This document shows, piece after piece, positions 9,672 to 18,089 of a stretch of DNA of 61,042 bases. This stretch comes from Actinomycetes bacterium. Lineage in GTDB: Bacteria; Actinomycetota; Aquicultoria; UBA3085; Oleimmundimicrobiaceae. The translations under genes were made by a program, and so were the position numbers. Each line of letters opens with the position of its first letter. The stretch's first letter is position 1. The stretch lies in assembly GCA_030614255.1 (NCBI GenBank), contig JAUWKI010000002.1, positions 68,449-129,490 on the forward strand, given 5' to 3'. The notes under the pieces are model-generated. The model was not told the DNA's origin. It worked only from the letters and a program-made list of their open reading frames with translations, and made no database searches.

Positions 9672-9913
9672 TCGTCTTCCCTCCGAACCGTGCGACTAAT
9701 GGTAATTAAAAATAGAACGGTAGTAACTCCAGCACCAACAGCCGCTTCCGTCAAAGCCAAATCGGGCGCACTTAATTGTTGCCAAACGATGGCCATGGTA
9801 AAGCTATACGCTGAGAAAATAATTGAAGCCCCAAGCAAGTCCTTAGTGCGAACTACCCCAACTGCGGTTACCAGTAAAAACACGAGGAGTATGACATCAA
9901 GACTACGTAACAT
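9668..9913 (-). CDS. MbhD-like subunit (MrpA C-terminal domain homologue)
   Basis: An 81-residue protein with three membrane spans. The ATG at 9913 is chosen because GAGGAGGG lies 5 bases upstream and because a start further out would run through much of mrpG. The motif QLSAPDLALTEAAVGAG is typical of the MbhD/DUF4040 segment that forms part of large MrpA proteins. A detached MbhD next to MbhE/MrpB shows the MrpA protein is split here, as in Mbh-type complexes. Confidence 0.8.
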   Translation of the reverse strand: MLRSLDVILLVFLLVTAVGVVRTKDLLGASIIFSAYSFTMAIVWQQLSAPDLALTEAAVGAGVTTVLFLITISRTVRREDE

Positions 9914-10253
9914 TTTCGCCCTCCTCTTCAGGGAAGACAGTTGGAACGCTCTTCCGCCAAGGCGTAATACCAACTTTATAGGCCGCACGGGAAATGGCGT
10001 GACCCGTCGTTGAACTCATCACCATAACCAAAAAAGCCAAAACAATCATTTTAAGACCATTTACAGAAAACCTTTCATAGATGGCAAGTGCAAAGAGAAT
10101 GGACCCGGCACCCAAAGTGTCGCATTTCGTGCTGGCATGAAGACGAGTATAAACATCGGGCAAACGAACCAAACCCAAGGTCCCAACGAGAAAAAAGAAT
10201 ATCCCGAGACATGAAAAGATGATTACCAGAGTGTTTATTATGATATCAAGCAC
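9903..10253 (-). CDS. mrpG: Na+/H+ antiporter subunit G (MrpG)
   Basis: A 116-residue protein starting at GTG. Three hydrophobic helices surround the family motif GLVRLPDVYTRLHASTKCDTLGAG, split here as GLVRLPDVYTRLH and ASTKCDTLG, which is diagnostic for MrpG/MnhG. It overlaps mrpF by 8 bases and the MbhD-like gene by 11, so translation is coupled. Confidence 0.9.
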   Translation of the reverse strand: MLDIIINTLVIIFSCLGIFFFLVGTLGLVRLPDVYTRLHASTKCDTLGAGSILFALAIYERFSVNGLKMIVLAFLVMVMSSTTGHAISRAAYKVGITPWRKSVPTVFPEEEGENVT

Positions 10254-10515
10254 TGGGTAGCCCCCCTATTTCAAGATACCTAGACACCGCTACCGTAACA
10301 ATAAAATTAAGTAGCGCGTAGACAAAAGCCGTATCGATATACATATGTTGTCCGAAAATATAAGCTACGAGTACGAGGACGACTAACGTCTTCGTTCCCA
10401 CTATATTAATCGCTACTATCCTGTCGGGAAGGGTGGGACCCACAATCGCTCTAAAAAGGCAGACGAAAGCATTCGCAATCAAGATTAATCCAACCACAAG
10501 AAAAAAGTTTTGCAC
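10246..10515 (-). CDS. mrpF: Na+/H+ antiporter subunit F (MrpF)
   Basis: An 89-residue protein with three membrane helices. The motif GPTLPDRIVAINIVGT is the conserved loop of MrpF/MnhF. The GTG start abuts the mrpE stop codon directly. A small structural subunit of the antiporter complex. Confidence 0.9.
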   Translation of the reverse strand: MQNFFLVVGLILIANAFVCLFRAIVGPTLPDRIVAINIVGTKTLVVLVLVAYIFGQHMYIDTAFVYALLNFIVTVAVSRYLEIGGLPSA

Positions 10516-11013
10516 TTATTTTCTCACTCCTTTGAAAACCCATGTAACCATATCCTCTAGCTTCCGTTCCATCAAGTCTTTTGCATGTTTATCGGCTAAG
10601 CAGTGTATAAGAAAATCTCCACTCTCATCGGCATTAATTGTTAATGTGCCCGGCGTAAGAGTTATTGAATTTGCCAGCAGTGTCTGAGGGTCTTCATCCT
10701 TAAGATGACAGTGATACTTAACAATGGCGGGTTCTATAGGTAAACGTGGGTTTAATACCCTTTCCGCCACGTCTACATTGGCTTTCATGATTTCAATCAA
10801 GAGCCAGACCAAGTACAAAACGAACCTAACCAGAATCGCAGGGCTTCCTTCCAAGTTACTAATATTCTCTCTTAATAAAACATGCGCTCCGTAAGCGACC
10901 AGGAAAGAGCATACAAGCCCAAGAAGCAAGTTTAAAAATCCAAGACTTCCTGTAAGCACTAACCAAAAAATAAAGAGAAAAAGTGCGGATTTAATAATTC
11001 TAGGAAATGACAA
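10516..11013 (-). CDS. mrpE: Na+/H+ antiporter subunit E (MrpE)
   Basis: A 165-residue protein and the first gene of the antiporter operon. Two N-terminal hydrophobic helices precede a cytoplasmic domain containing ANSITLTPGTLTINADE, the MrpE signature. The start is a TTG (11011-11013) with GGAGGTAG upstream; a rarer start codon for the lead gene may limit expression. The gap to the upstream gene (11014-11133) probably holds the promoter, but I could not pick one convincing site. Confidence 0.9.
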   Translation of the reverse strand: MSFPRIIKSALFLFIFWLVLTGSLGFLNLLLGLVCSFLVAYGAHVLLRENISNLEGSPAILVRFVLYLVWLLIEIMKANVDVAERVLNPRLPIEPAIVKYHCHLKDEDPQTLLANSITLTPGTLTINADESGDFLIHCLADKHAKDLMERKLEDMVTWVFKGVRK

Positions 11014-11133
11014 TCGCTACCTCCACAAAAAACTTATTTAACTTTGTGTAATTTATCACATGCTTACCATATACTTTACTTAAGCGCCATATTCTTATGT
11101 GAAACTTTTTTTCTCAAAGAATTTAGAGCTGTT

Positions 11134-11388
11134 TTACTCTTCTTTCCCTTCCTCGACTGGGAAAACCAGGAGAATTGAATCTCTGTGAACAGCTGCATAG
11201 CCCTGTTCGTAAAAGACCTTATCTTCTACCGAATGCATTACCTTCACATTCGTAAGGGGGAAAAAATCATGAGTTTTGACGTTAAACATATCGGTTAATC
11301 TACTTCCGGGGATGATATACATATCTCCCTCTATTCTATAGAGCGAAGTGCACATCATAACCCTAATTTTCTGTTTCTCGGTATACAC
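11134..11388 (-). CDS. conserved hypothetical protein (DUF6812-like)
   Basis: An 84-residue soluble protein with a GTG start and AGGAGGATT upstream. The pattern YRIEGDMYIIPGSRLTDMFN then FFPLTNVKV resembles small beta-rich proteins in deep-branching actinobacterial genomes that NCBI groups as DUF6812; this resemblance is from memory. No catalytic motif is visible. It lies 28 bases after the diguanylate cyclase gene and is probably cotranscribed with it, so a link to surface or cyclic-di-GMP signalling is possible. Confidence 0.5.
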   Translation of the reverse strand: MYTEKQKIRVMMCTSLYRIEGDMYIIPGSRLTDMFNVKTHDFFPLTNVKVMHSVEDKVFYEQGYAAVHRDSILLVFPVEEGKEE

Positions 11389-11416
11389 TCACAATCCTCC
11401 TTAAAAATTATCGACA

Positions 11417-12268
11417 TTACTTTCCATGCTCACAAGTCCGGTTCCTGCCACTCTCCTTCGCTTTATAGAGAGCTTCATCGGCCCTGACTACCAATTCGGT
11501 ATCATCACTTGCATCAACCGGGTAAACTGCCACACCCGCACTAATTGTTTTTTTGACAATTGGCTCCTCAAAATCACCCTCAAACTCAGCCAACTCAACA
11601 CTTTTGCGAATCCTCTCCGCAGCCTCTTTGGCCTCTTTGCCTATATTGGGGAGCAGAACAGCAAACTCCTCCCCTCCGTAACGAGCAACGATATCGATAT
11701 CCCTAACTTTTTCTTTAATAATTACCGCGATATCTTTGAGAACCTTGTTGCCTTTTTCATGGCCAAACGTATCATTAAAATCTTTAAAATAATCTATATC
11801 TATCATGATCAACGCAAGTGGAATTTCATACCGTTTTGAGCGCTTAATCTCCTCATCTAATCTATCCACAAAGTAACTATAATTATAAAGTCCCGTTAAC
11901 CTATCGTGGACAGAAAGTCTTTCTAACTGTGTTTGCTGCCTCTTTTGTTTGCCAGAAATATAACCCAAAATCAAGCCCGCAATCAGGAAAATTATCGTTC
12001 CGATGCTTATCTCATATCCAAGAACTGTACGATTTTCTATTAAGCCAGCCCCAACACCGGTGTAAAACCAGAAAGTTAAGATTCCTGCGCTCATTATCCC
12101 CACTATCAAACCGCCAACTAAGTTATAAGTTATGGCAGCTATAAATATTGGGATTATATACAGATACCAATACAAGTTAAGCTGACCCGTAAAATTAATA
12201 AATATGGATACAAAAGCAAAACTTATCAAAATTAAAAGAAAGCTCGCGAGGTGTTCCCCTGTTCTCAA
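11417..12268 (-). CDS. membrane diguanylate cyclase (GGDEF)
   Basis: A 283-residue protein. Residues about 1-105 contain four to five hydrophobic helices and the rest is a GGDEF domain with RYGGEEFAVLLP as the active-site loop, preceded by DRLTGLYNYSYF and IDIDYFKDFNDTFGHEKG. It would make cyclic di-GMP from two GTP at the membrane. The TTG start at 12268 has GGAGGG at a good distance. No clear RxxD inhibitory site is seen. Confidence 0.88.
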   Translation of the reverse strand: MRTGEHLASFLLILISFAFVSIFINFTGQLNLYWYLYIIPIFIAAITYNLVGGLIVGIMSAGILTFWFYTGVGAGLIENRTVLGYEISIGTIIFLIAGLILGYISGKQKRQQTQLERLSVHDRLTGLYNYSYFVDRLDEEIKRSKRYEIPLALIMIDIDYFKDFNDTFGHEKGNKVLKDIAVIIKEKVRDIDIVARYGGEEFAVLLPNIGKEAKEAAERIRKSVELAEFEGDFEEPIVKKTISAGVAVYPVDASDDTELVVRADEALYKAKESGRNRTCEHGK

Positions 12269-12375
12269 AAGTCTTACCCTCCTCTATATCTCGACTATAA
12301 AATGTTCTTTATAAATATCTATGACCAAATATTAGACATAATTATACTTTATCCTCCACAAGTTTTCGAAAAATT

Positions 12376-13425
12376 TCACAAATTTCTTAAAAATTTTGTT
12401 GATTCCTCAGGTGAAGTAACATTTATCATAATTCCCGACCCCATCTCAAAACCAGCTTGGATGGAAAGTTTAGGAAAAATCTCAACGTGCCAATGATAAA
12501 ATTTTCTCGTATCTATTTTCTTTGGCGACGTGTGAATATAAAAATTATAAGGGGGGTCATTTAGCCCCTTATAGACTCTCGAAAGTGTATCCTTCAATAT
12601 AAAAGCAAAGTCCTTCTTCTCTTCCAGAGAAATAAACTCGAAGTTGGCCAAATGTTTTTTAGGAACTATCCATGTTTCAAAAGGTTGCCTGGCCGCATAG
12701 GGAGAAAAAGATAAAAAATGCTCACTCTCAGATATTACTCTCTCACCCGACTTTAGTTCTTCGGTTAAGATATCGCAGAATATACATCGCCCTTTCTTAC
12801 CAAAATAACTGCTAGCACAATTTATTTCCTCGGCCATAACCGGTGGAATCATCGGCATTCCAAAAAGTTGTGAGTGAGGGTGCTCAAGAGATGCACCAGC
12901 TTCATTCCCGTGATTGACAATGATAAGAAGGTGCTGGACCATAGGGTCATCCTTAACAGCTAACAAGCGCGAGCAATAAGCTTCTATTACTAATTCAACC
13001 TCATCATTAGTTAAGAGAGCTAAACTTTTAAAGTGATCGGAGCTGCTTATTATAACCTCGTGAATGCCTAGCGCCGGTTTGTGAGAGTAAATTCCCAGCT
13101 CTTCTTGCTCGTTAACCTGCTCACTATTGGACATAATAGACGTAGCAGATACCCGAATTTTTTGCTCATCTTTTATAGTAAAAGCGGGAAATTTATTGGG
13201 AACCACCCGAACTCTCCAACCCGAACTATTGGGCTCAGCGCCTTCAGGTCGAAAAGCCAGTACCTCGGGTGGAGTCATCGCTTCATTACCATAACAGAAA
13301 GGACAATTAGCTCTCGATTTTGATGGCTTCCTTCGTTCTTGAGCAAAACTCTCCGGTCTTTTTGCACGCTCAGTGGCAATCACCACCCACCGACCTGTAA
13401 CAGGTTCTCGACGTAATTCAGGCAT
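12376..13425 (-). CDS. galT: galactose-1-phosphate uridylyltransferase
   Basis: A 349-residue full-length GalT-family enzyme that exchanges UMP between UDP-glucose and galactose 1-phosphate (Leloir pathway), or acts on related sugar phosphates. The N-terminus (MPELRREPVTGRWVVIATERA) is characteristic, with a zinc CxxC (NCPFCYGNE). The active-site His motif reads HPHSQ (canonical HPHGQ or HPHSQ), and a second zinc or structural pair occurs in CIFCD. FYHWHVEIFPKL is the second His cluster. No other sugar genes adjoin it, so the physiological substrate is unclear. Confidence 0.9.
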   Translation of the reverse strand: MPELRREPVTGRWVVIATERAKRPESFAQERRKPSKSRANCPFCYGNEAMTPPEVLAFRPEGAEPNSSGWRVRVVPNKFPAFTIKDEQKIRVSATSIMSNSEQVNEQEELGIYSHKPALGIHEVIISSSDHFKSLALLTNDEVELVIEAYCSRLLAVKDDPMVQHLLIIVNHGNEAGASLEHPHSQLFGMPMIPPVMAEEINCASSYFGKKGRCIFCDILTEELKSGERVISESEHFLSFSPYAARQPFETWIVPKKHLANFEFISLEEKKDFAFILKDTLSRVYKGLNDPPYNFYIHTSPKKIDTRKFYHWHVEIFPKLSIQAGFEMGSGIMINVTSPEESTKFLRNL

Positions 13426-14395
13426 TTAAATAACCCCCAATCTGGCTTATGGCTGATAGCGTATAGCTGATGGTCTTAACTTTGCTCTACAATCTATGAG
13501 CTGTTAGCCAATATTCTTCTCAATTAAAAACTGAAAAATAAAAACGATATAGAAAAATTTAAAATGGTACAACATTCTTAAAAAAATTATCCCAAGCGCT
13601 GGTCTGACGATAAAAACTTTTTTAATTCTTGATTACCATGTCTGCCGACAGGCAAGTGGCTTTTTCCCTTTCTCGTGAAACCAGTATCTGGCATTCTTCA
13701 CTTTTTCGTAAAATCAGTATCTGGCATTTAACTATGCTCTTACCTTTACTTCTGCTCTGCTTGATGCCTCGCACTCTCTGCCTTTAACTATCAGCTATTC
13801 GCCATCAGCTATATGCTATTTGGTCGGGATGGGCGGATTTGAACCGCCGGCCTCCACGTCCCGAACGTGGCGCTCTGCCAAACTGAGCCACATCCCGAAA
13901 AATCAGTTTATAGTCCACAGTAAATGGTTAATAGCAATTCTCAAAAATTAAACTATCAACCATTTACTGTCAACTTTTCTTACTCCTCGCCCTTATTTTC
14001 ATCAGCTCTCAACCATTAGCCACCAGTCATTTAAATTAAAAAGTAAAAATGTAAAATTAAAAACTACATAGAAAAATTTAAAATGGGAAACCCTTTAAGA
14101 TAATGTTTATCGTTAGACCAACACCTGTCTCTCCAGTAAGCTGGCTTGGAAATCATTTTTATTTCTTCATTACCGTGCCTATCGTACCTGTCGGTCTGTC
14201 CCCGATGGCGATCGGCAGGCACAGCGTTACCCTATTAGTGGGGAGTCGGTAGCTTGCTAGCTAGATTGCTGGTTTTATTACACTCCATACCCTGTTTGCC
14301 ATCTGCTATCAGCCATAGGCCATCAGCTTTGTTGACTTTTAACTTTTCCTTTACCCTTCTTTTTCTATATGCTATCTGCCATAAGCCATCTGCCA
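13426..14395. repeat. 970-bp intergenic region rich in short repeats, containing tRNA-Pro
   Basis: Apart from tRNA-Pro there is no coding signal. The stretch holds many copies of two families: permutations of AGCTATCAGCCATAAGCC-type words (13447-13465, 13785-13815, 14297-14330, 14363-14394), and GC-rich inverted words of the GCCTRCCGGTAGGC type (13640-13660, 14185-14222). A direct repeat around CAGTATCTGGCAT occurs at 13681-13693 and 13716-13728. The same families recur in other gaps of the window, so they are dispersed repeats. Confidence 0.7.
13821..13897 (-). tRNA. tRNA-Pro (CGG)
   Basis: On the minus strand a complete cloverleaf: acceptor CGGGATG (13891-13897) pairs with CATCCCG (13825-13831), T-arm GGTTCAAATCC, and anticodon arm CCACG-TTCGGGA-CGTGG giving anticodon CGG (codon CCG). 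CCA is encoded at 13821-13823 after discriminator A. It stands alone in a repeat-rich gap. Confidence 0.95.
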
Positions 14396-15484
14396 CTACA
14401 CTAACCCTTTTTGCTGTAACGTTAGCTTGAAATCATGCGGATTCGCAGCTGTATTCAAAGCATCCTCTAATGTAATTTTGCCATCTTGATAAAGCTTTTC
14501 TAAGCTCTGCTCAAACGTTATCATACCGTAATAATCTCCGTCTGTAATCGCTTCCTTAATTTTTGAAGTTTCCGCCTCTTTTAAAATATACTCCCTGATA
14601 GTAGCAGTATTGACCATTGCCTCAACGGACAGAACTCTGCCCCCGCCCACTTTGGGTAAAAGTCTAAGAGAAATTATACCTTTTAAGGTTGCAGCAAGCA
14701 TTATTCTTATCTGGTTTTGCTGATACGGAGGAAAGAAATCTATTATACGATTTATGGTCTCCGTTGCATCAATGGTATGGAGAGTCGAGAGAACTAAATG
14801 ACCAATCTCTGCAGCGCTAATAGCTGCTCTCACTGTTTCAATATCCCTCATCTCGCCAATTAGAATTACATCCGGGTCTTGCCTCACCACACGCTTTAAG
14901 GCCTCTTGATATGATTCAGTATCTATCCCAATTTCCCGCTGATTGATAAAGCTCAGGTTATCCTCGTGTAAAACCTCTATAGGGTCTTCAACCGTAACTA
15001 TATGAGCCCGCCTTGTTTCATTTATATGATTTATCATAGCTGCCAATGTCGTAGTTTTTCCGCTACCTGCCGTTCCGGTAACCAAAACAAGTCCTCTTGG
15101 CTCATCGGCTAACTTTCTTGTCACGGGGGGAAGTCCCAAATCATCAACATTTAAACTCTTTCCAGCAACAACCTTTCGAATGGCTATGGCTATATTTCCT
15201 CTTTGAAGTGAGATATTGACTCTAAAGCGCCCAATGTCAGACAAACTATACGCGAAGTCAAAATCTTTAACTTCTTTGAGCTTGGAAAATCGTTCCTCAC
15301 CCATAATCAAATGCACCATCTCTTCAACATCAGAAGCAGATAAAGCGGCACCATCGGCCAAAACAAGATTGCCTTGTACTCTAAAACAAGGAGGGCTCCC
15401 CTCTTTTAAATGAAGGTCAGAGGCATCTTTCTCGACCACATCATTCAACAAATTACTCAATAAATCAGTTACTTTCACAACCAT
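14396..15484 (-). CDS. pilT: type IV pilus retraction ATPase PilT
   Basis: A 362-residue hexameric ATPase for pilus retraction. The N-terminal PAS-like part (DASDLHLKEGSPP) is typical of PilT, followed by Walker A GTAGSGKTTT, the Asp/Glu-rich boxes (TVEDPIEVLHED), Walker B (DPDVILIGEMRD) and the PilT/PilB His box HLVLSTLHT. The retraction motif reads AAEIGHLV. ATG start with GGAGGAG. PilB lies 6 kb away on the same strand; the pilin and platform genes are not in the window. Confidence 0.93.
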   Translation of the reverse strand: MVVKVTDLLSNLLNDVVEKDASDLHLKEGSPPCFRVQGNLVLADGAALSASDVEEMVHLIMGEERFSKLKEVKDFDFAYSLSDIGRFRVNISLQRGNIAIAIRKVVAGKSLNVDDLGLPPVTRKLADEPRGLVLVTGTAGSGKTTTLAAMINHINETRRAHIVTVEDPIEVLHEDNLSFINQREIGIDTESYQEALKRVVRQDPDVILIGEMRDIETVRAAISAAEIGHLVLSTLHTIDATETINRIIDFFPPYQQNQIRIMLAATLKGIISLRLLPKVGGGRVLSVEAMVNTATIREYILKEAETSKIKEAITDGDYYGMITFEQSLEKLYQDGKITLEDALNTAANPHDFKLTLQQKGLV

Positions 15485-15521
15485 CTCCTCCGTTCTAAAC
15501 GGATTTTAGCCAAGGAACCTT

Positions 15522-16568
15522 TTAAACTTTCCAAAACTCTTTTTGAATATCTCTAACTTTGTCAATAATACCTAAATCTAACTTGTCAAAAAAGGCGGGT
15601 AAGCCGTGTGGATCTTTGATGTTTAAACCAAGGTTGCCCATCTCATTCAAAGTAGCAGCAACTGAATAAGAAAGCGCCTTGAGTTCATATCCTCCTTCCA
15701 AGGAAATCAGGAGCTTGCCATCGCAAATCTCTTCTGCAAGATTTAAAACCTCTTTGGTAAGTTTTGAAAATCCTGAAACAGTTAAATTTAAACCCGTAAG
15801 AGGATCCGCAAAGTGACCATCATAACCTGCAGCAATTACTATTATTTCCGGTTTAAATTGGGAAGCTATCGGGGCTATTAAGTCCTCAAAAATCTTAAGA
15901 TATAACTCATCTCCCGAACCTTCCCGCACGGGGAAATTGACCGTGAAACCCTTTCCTTTGCCCACCCCCACTTGGTCTAAATAACCCGACCCCGGGTAAA
16001 AGGGATACTGATGAAGTGACATGTAAAGCACGCTGGAGTCATCATAAAATATTTCCTGGATACCGTTGCCGTGATGGGCATCCCAATCTAAAACCAGAAC
16101 GCGAGAAACACCACGATTCTGAGCATGTTTAACTCCCACAGCGATATTGTTGAAGAGACAAAAACCCATGCCTTTTTGAGATATCGCATGATGGCCAGGT
16201 GGCCTCAGTAAACAAAATGCGTTATTTGCCGCCCCGTCTAACACCCTGTCAACTGCCGTCATAACCGCCCCGGCTGCGAAGGAAGCAGCCTCATAAGAGT
16301 CAGAAGAGAGTACTGTGTCAGAATCAAGATGGCCTCCACCCTCCGAAGCCAAACCTTCGACTTCTTTAAGATAAGAGACTGCATGAACCAAAGCAATATC
16401 CTCTGGCGAAGCTTTTTGGGGCCTAATTTTAATTAGTTTAGAAAGAATATTTTTTTCCTCAAGAATAGATAGGGTAACGCTGAGTCTTTCGGGTCTTTCG
16501 GGATGTTCAAAACCCGTGATGTGTTTCAAATAAATTGGGTCATAAAGCAAAGCTGTTTTACTCTCCAA
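15522..16568 (-). CDS. histone-deacetylase-family amidohydrolase (AcuC-like)
   Basis: A 348-residue zinc-dependent deacetylase fold of the HDAC/AcuC/acetylpolyamine amidohydrolase family. Zinc and catalytic residues are visible: RPPGHHA (His pair), LDWDAHHGNG (Asp and His ligands) and AGYDGHFADPL (third Asp). It would remove acetyl groups from lysines or small amines in the cytoplasm. It overlaps the upstream YjbQ-family gene by 11 bases, so they are coupled. The substrate cannot be read from sequence. Confidence 0.88.
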   Translation of the reverse strand: MESKTALLYDPIYLKHITGFEHPERPERLSVTLSILEEKNILSKLIKIRPQKASPEDIALVHAVSYLKEVEGLASEGGGHLDSDTVLSSDSYEAASFAAGAVMTAVDRVLDGAANNAFCLLRPPGHHAISQKGMGFCLFNNIAVGVKHAQNRGVSRVLVLDWDAHHGNGIQEIFYDDSSVLYMSLHQYPFYPGSGYLDQVGVGKGKGFTVNFPVREGSGDELYLKIFEDLIAPIASQFKPEIIVIAAGYDGHFADPLTGLNLTVSGFSKLTKEVLNLAEEICDGKLLISLEGGYELKALSYSVAATLNEMGNLGLNIKDPHGLPAFFDKLDLGIIDKVRDIQKEFWKV

Positions 16569-16968
16569 CTATCCTAACCAAAACCTTCCTGGGGCGAGAT
16601 CCGTCCAACTCAACAAAGAAAATACTTTGCCATGTGCCCAGTTCTAAATTACCTTTGCTAATGATTAAATTCAAGCTATTTCCTAAAAATGAACTAACAA
16701 TATGTGAGGCCGCGTTGTTATCTATCGCATTATGAGCATAGATCTTACCCCATGGGATAAGATCTTTAATGGCTCCTTCAATATCTTTAACAAGACCAGG
16801 CTCGTTCTCATTTATTATTAGAGCCGTAGTGGTATGCGGAGAATAAACTATTGTGGTACCCTTTTCGATTTCGCTTTCTTGAACTAATTGAGAAATTTGC
16901 GAAGTGATATTCAGAATCTCAATAGATTTATTGGTCTGAATTCTTAGAGTCTTGTCGAAGAATTTCAT
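16558..16968 (-). CDS. YjbQ/UPF0047 family protein
   Basis: A 136-residue protein of the YjbQ family, full length. Key motifs are SPHTTTALIINENEPGL, the HNAIDNNAASHIVSSFLG stretch with the second His, and LGTWQSIFFVELDGSRPR. Some members have weak thiamine-phosphate synthase activity, but the real role is unsettled. It lies 12 bases after the NlpC/P60 gene and overlaps the HDAC-like gene. Confidence 0.88.
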   Translation of the reverse strand: MKFFDKTLRIQTNKSIEILNITSQISQLVQESEIEKGTTIVYSPHTTTALIINENEPGLVKDIEGAIKDLIPWGKIYAHNAIDNNAASHIVSSFLGNSLNLIISKGNLELGTWQSIFFVELDGSRPRKVLVRIVGE

Positions 16969-16980
16969 TTTGTCATCTGC

Positions 16981-18015
16981 CTAGGGCCGGCAAGCTCCTG
17001 CATAATTTCGTCTACTGCTTAAGCTGCTAATTGAAACAACAGCCCCGCGATGAGGAGCATGAATAAAGTTCCCCCCGCCCACATATATACCGACGTGGTG
17101 AATTGGCCTACCGAAAAAGACCAAGTCTCCCGGCCGAAGCTGGTCCCTGCTCACTCGCGCTCCGCAACTGTACTGAGCTCTGCTTGAATGAGGAAGACTG
17201 ATACCCACCTGAGCATAGACATACATGACAAGCCCGGAGCAATCAAAAGCATTTGGCCCGGCGGCTCCCCACCTGTAAGGACAACCCAAGTATCGCATAG
17301 CGATATCCACAACAGAACCATTGGGGGCACCCGGTGCTCTTGAAACAGCAACTCCTCCACCGCGCACGCTGCCAATCAATTGTGCGCGACGAGAAGCTTC
17401 CGCTCTCTCTAAGTGGGCAATTTCACCTTTAATTTGGTTATATAAAGTATCTCTCTTTCCAACTTCCTTTTCAATGCTGGATTTATTCGCCTTTAACTGC
17501 GCCGCAAACTTCTCTTGCTTTGCTTTCTGGGTTTCAAGCTCTTTTTTGCAGTCTTCAATCTTAGCTTTCTTCTCCGCAACCGTTTCAATAAGCTCTGCGT
17601 CACTTTTACCTATTCTAAATATGATATAAAGCTGGGTGGTGAAATCTTCAAAGCTCTTGGTGTCGCAGAGAACCTCAATGAAATTGATTTCTCCGTACTT
17701 ATAAATTCCCTTTACTCGCAAATTGAGGATTCCCCTATACTTGGCTAAATCCTCAGTCGCCTCTGTTAGACTATTTTCATTTGTCTTTATTTCGCTCTTC
17801 GTTTTGTTTAGGAAATAACACGCCTCATTGTATTTTTCGGCAGCCACGCTCAATTTTTCGTCAAATTCATCCAACTCTTTCTTAAGCTCTTCGGCTTTTT
17901 TTTGCTTACTGCTCAAAGTGGTTGGGGCAGCAAGAACAAGAGTTGAAAAAAATAAGGTGAAAATAGTGAGGGCTACTGTAAAAACCGTGAGACTCTTCTT
18001 CCCTTGCATTCTCAT
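16981..18015 (-). CDS. secreted NlpC/P60 peptidoglycan hydrolase with coiled coil
   Basis: A 344-residue CwlO-like protein. Residues 1-30 are a signal peptide (KKSLTVFTVALTIFTLFF...), 33-215 form a long coiled coil, and 225-344 are an NlpC/P60 endopeptidase. Its catalytic Cys is in FDCSGLVMYVYAQ and its His in HHVGIYVGGGNFIHAP. It would cut peptide stems of peptidoglycan outside the cell; in CwlO relatives the coiled coil holds the enzyme in check until activated. The combination is typical of monoderm bacteria. Confidence 0.92.
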   Translation of the reverse strand: MRMQGKKSLTVFTVALTIFTLFFSTLVLAAPTTLSSKQKKAEELKKELDEFDEKLSVAAEKYNEACYFLNKTKSEIKTNENSLTEATEDLAKYRGILNLRVKGIYKYGEINFIEVLCDTKSFEDFTTQLYIIFRIGKSDAELIETVAEKKAKIEDCKKELETQKAKQEKFAAQLKANKSSIEKEVGKRDTLYNQIKGEIAHLERAEASRRAQLIGSVRGGGVAVSRAPGAPNGSVVDIAMRYLGCPYRWGAAGPNAFDCSGLVMYVYAQVGISLPHSSRAQYSCGARVSRDQLRPGDLVFFGRPIHHVGIYVGGGNFIHAPHRGAVVSISSLSSRRNYAGACRP

Positions 18016-18089
18016 AGTATTTAAAATACCTGTCTCCTCCTAGAAAATTAATTAAAGTATCGTAGCATATACTAGAACTTTTATCAATG

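Noticed and set aside
477-11013. Membrane-bound hydrogenase (Mbh) or complex I operon
   Set aside because: No large or small hydrogenase subunit, NuoB/C/D/I-like gene or quinone-site subunit is present; only antiporter-type subunits are visible.
13426-14395. CRISPR array
   Set aside because: The repeat words vary, are irregularly spaced and have no uniform spacers, and no cas gene is in the window.
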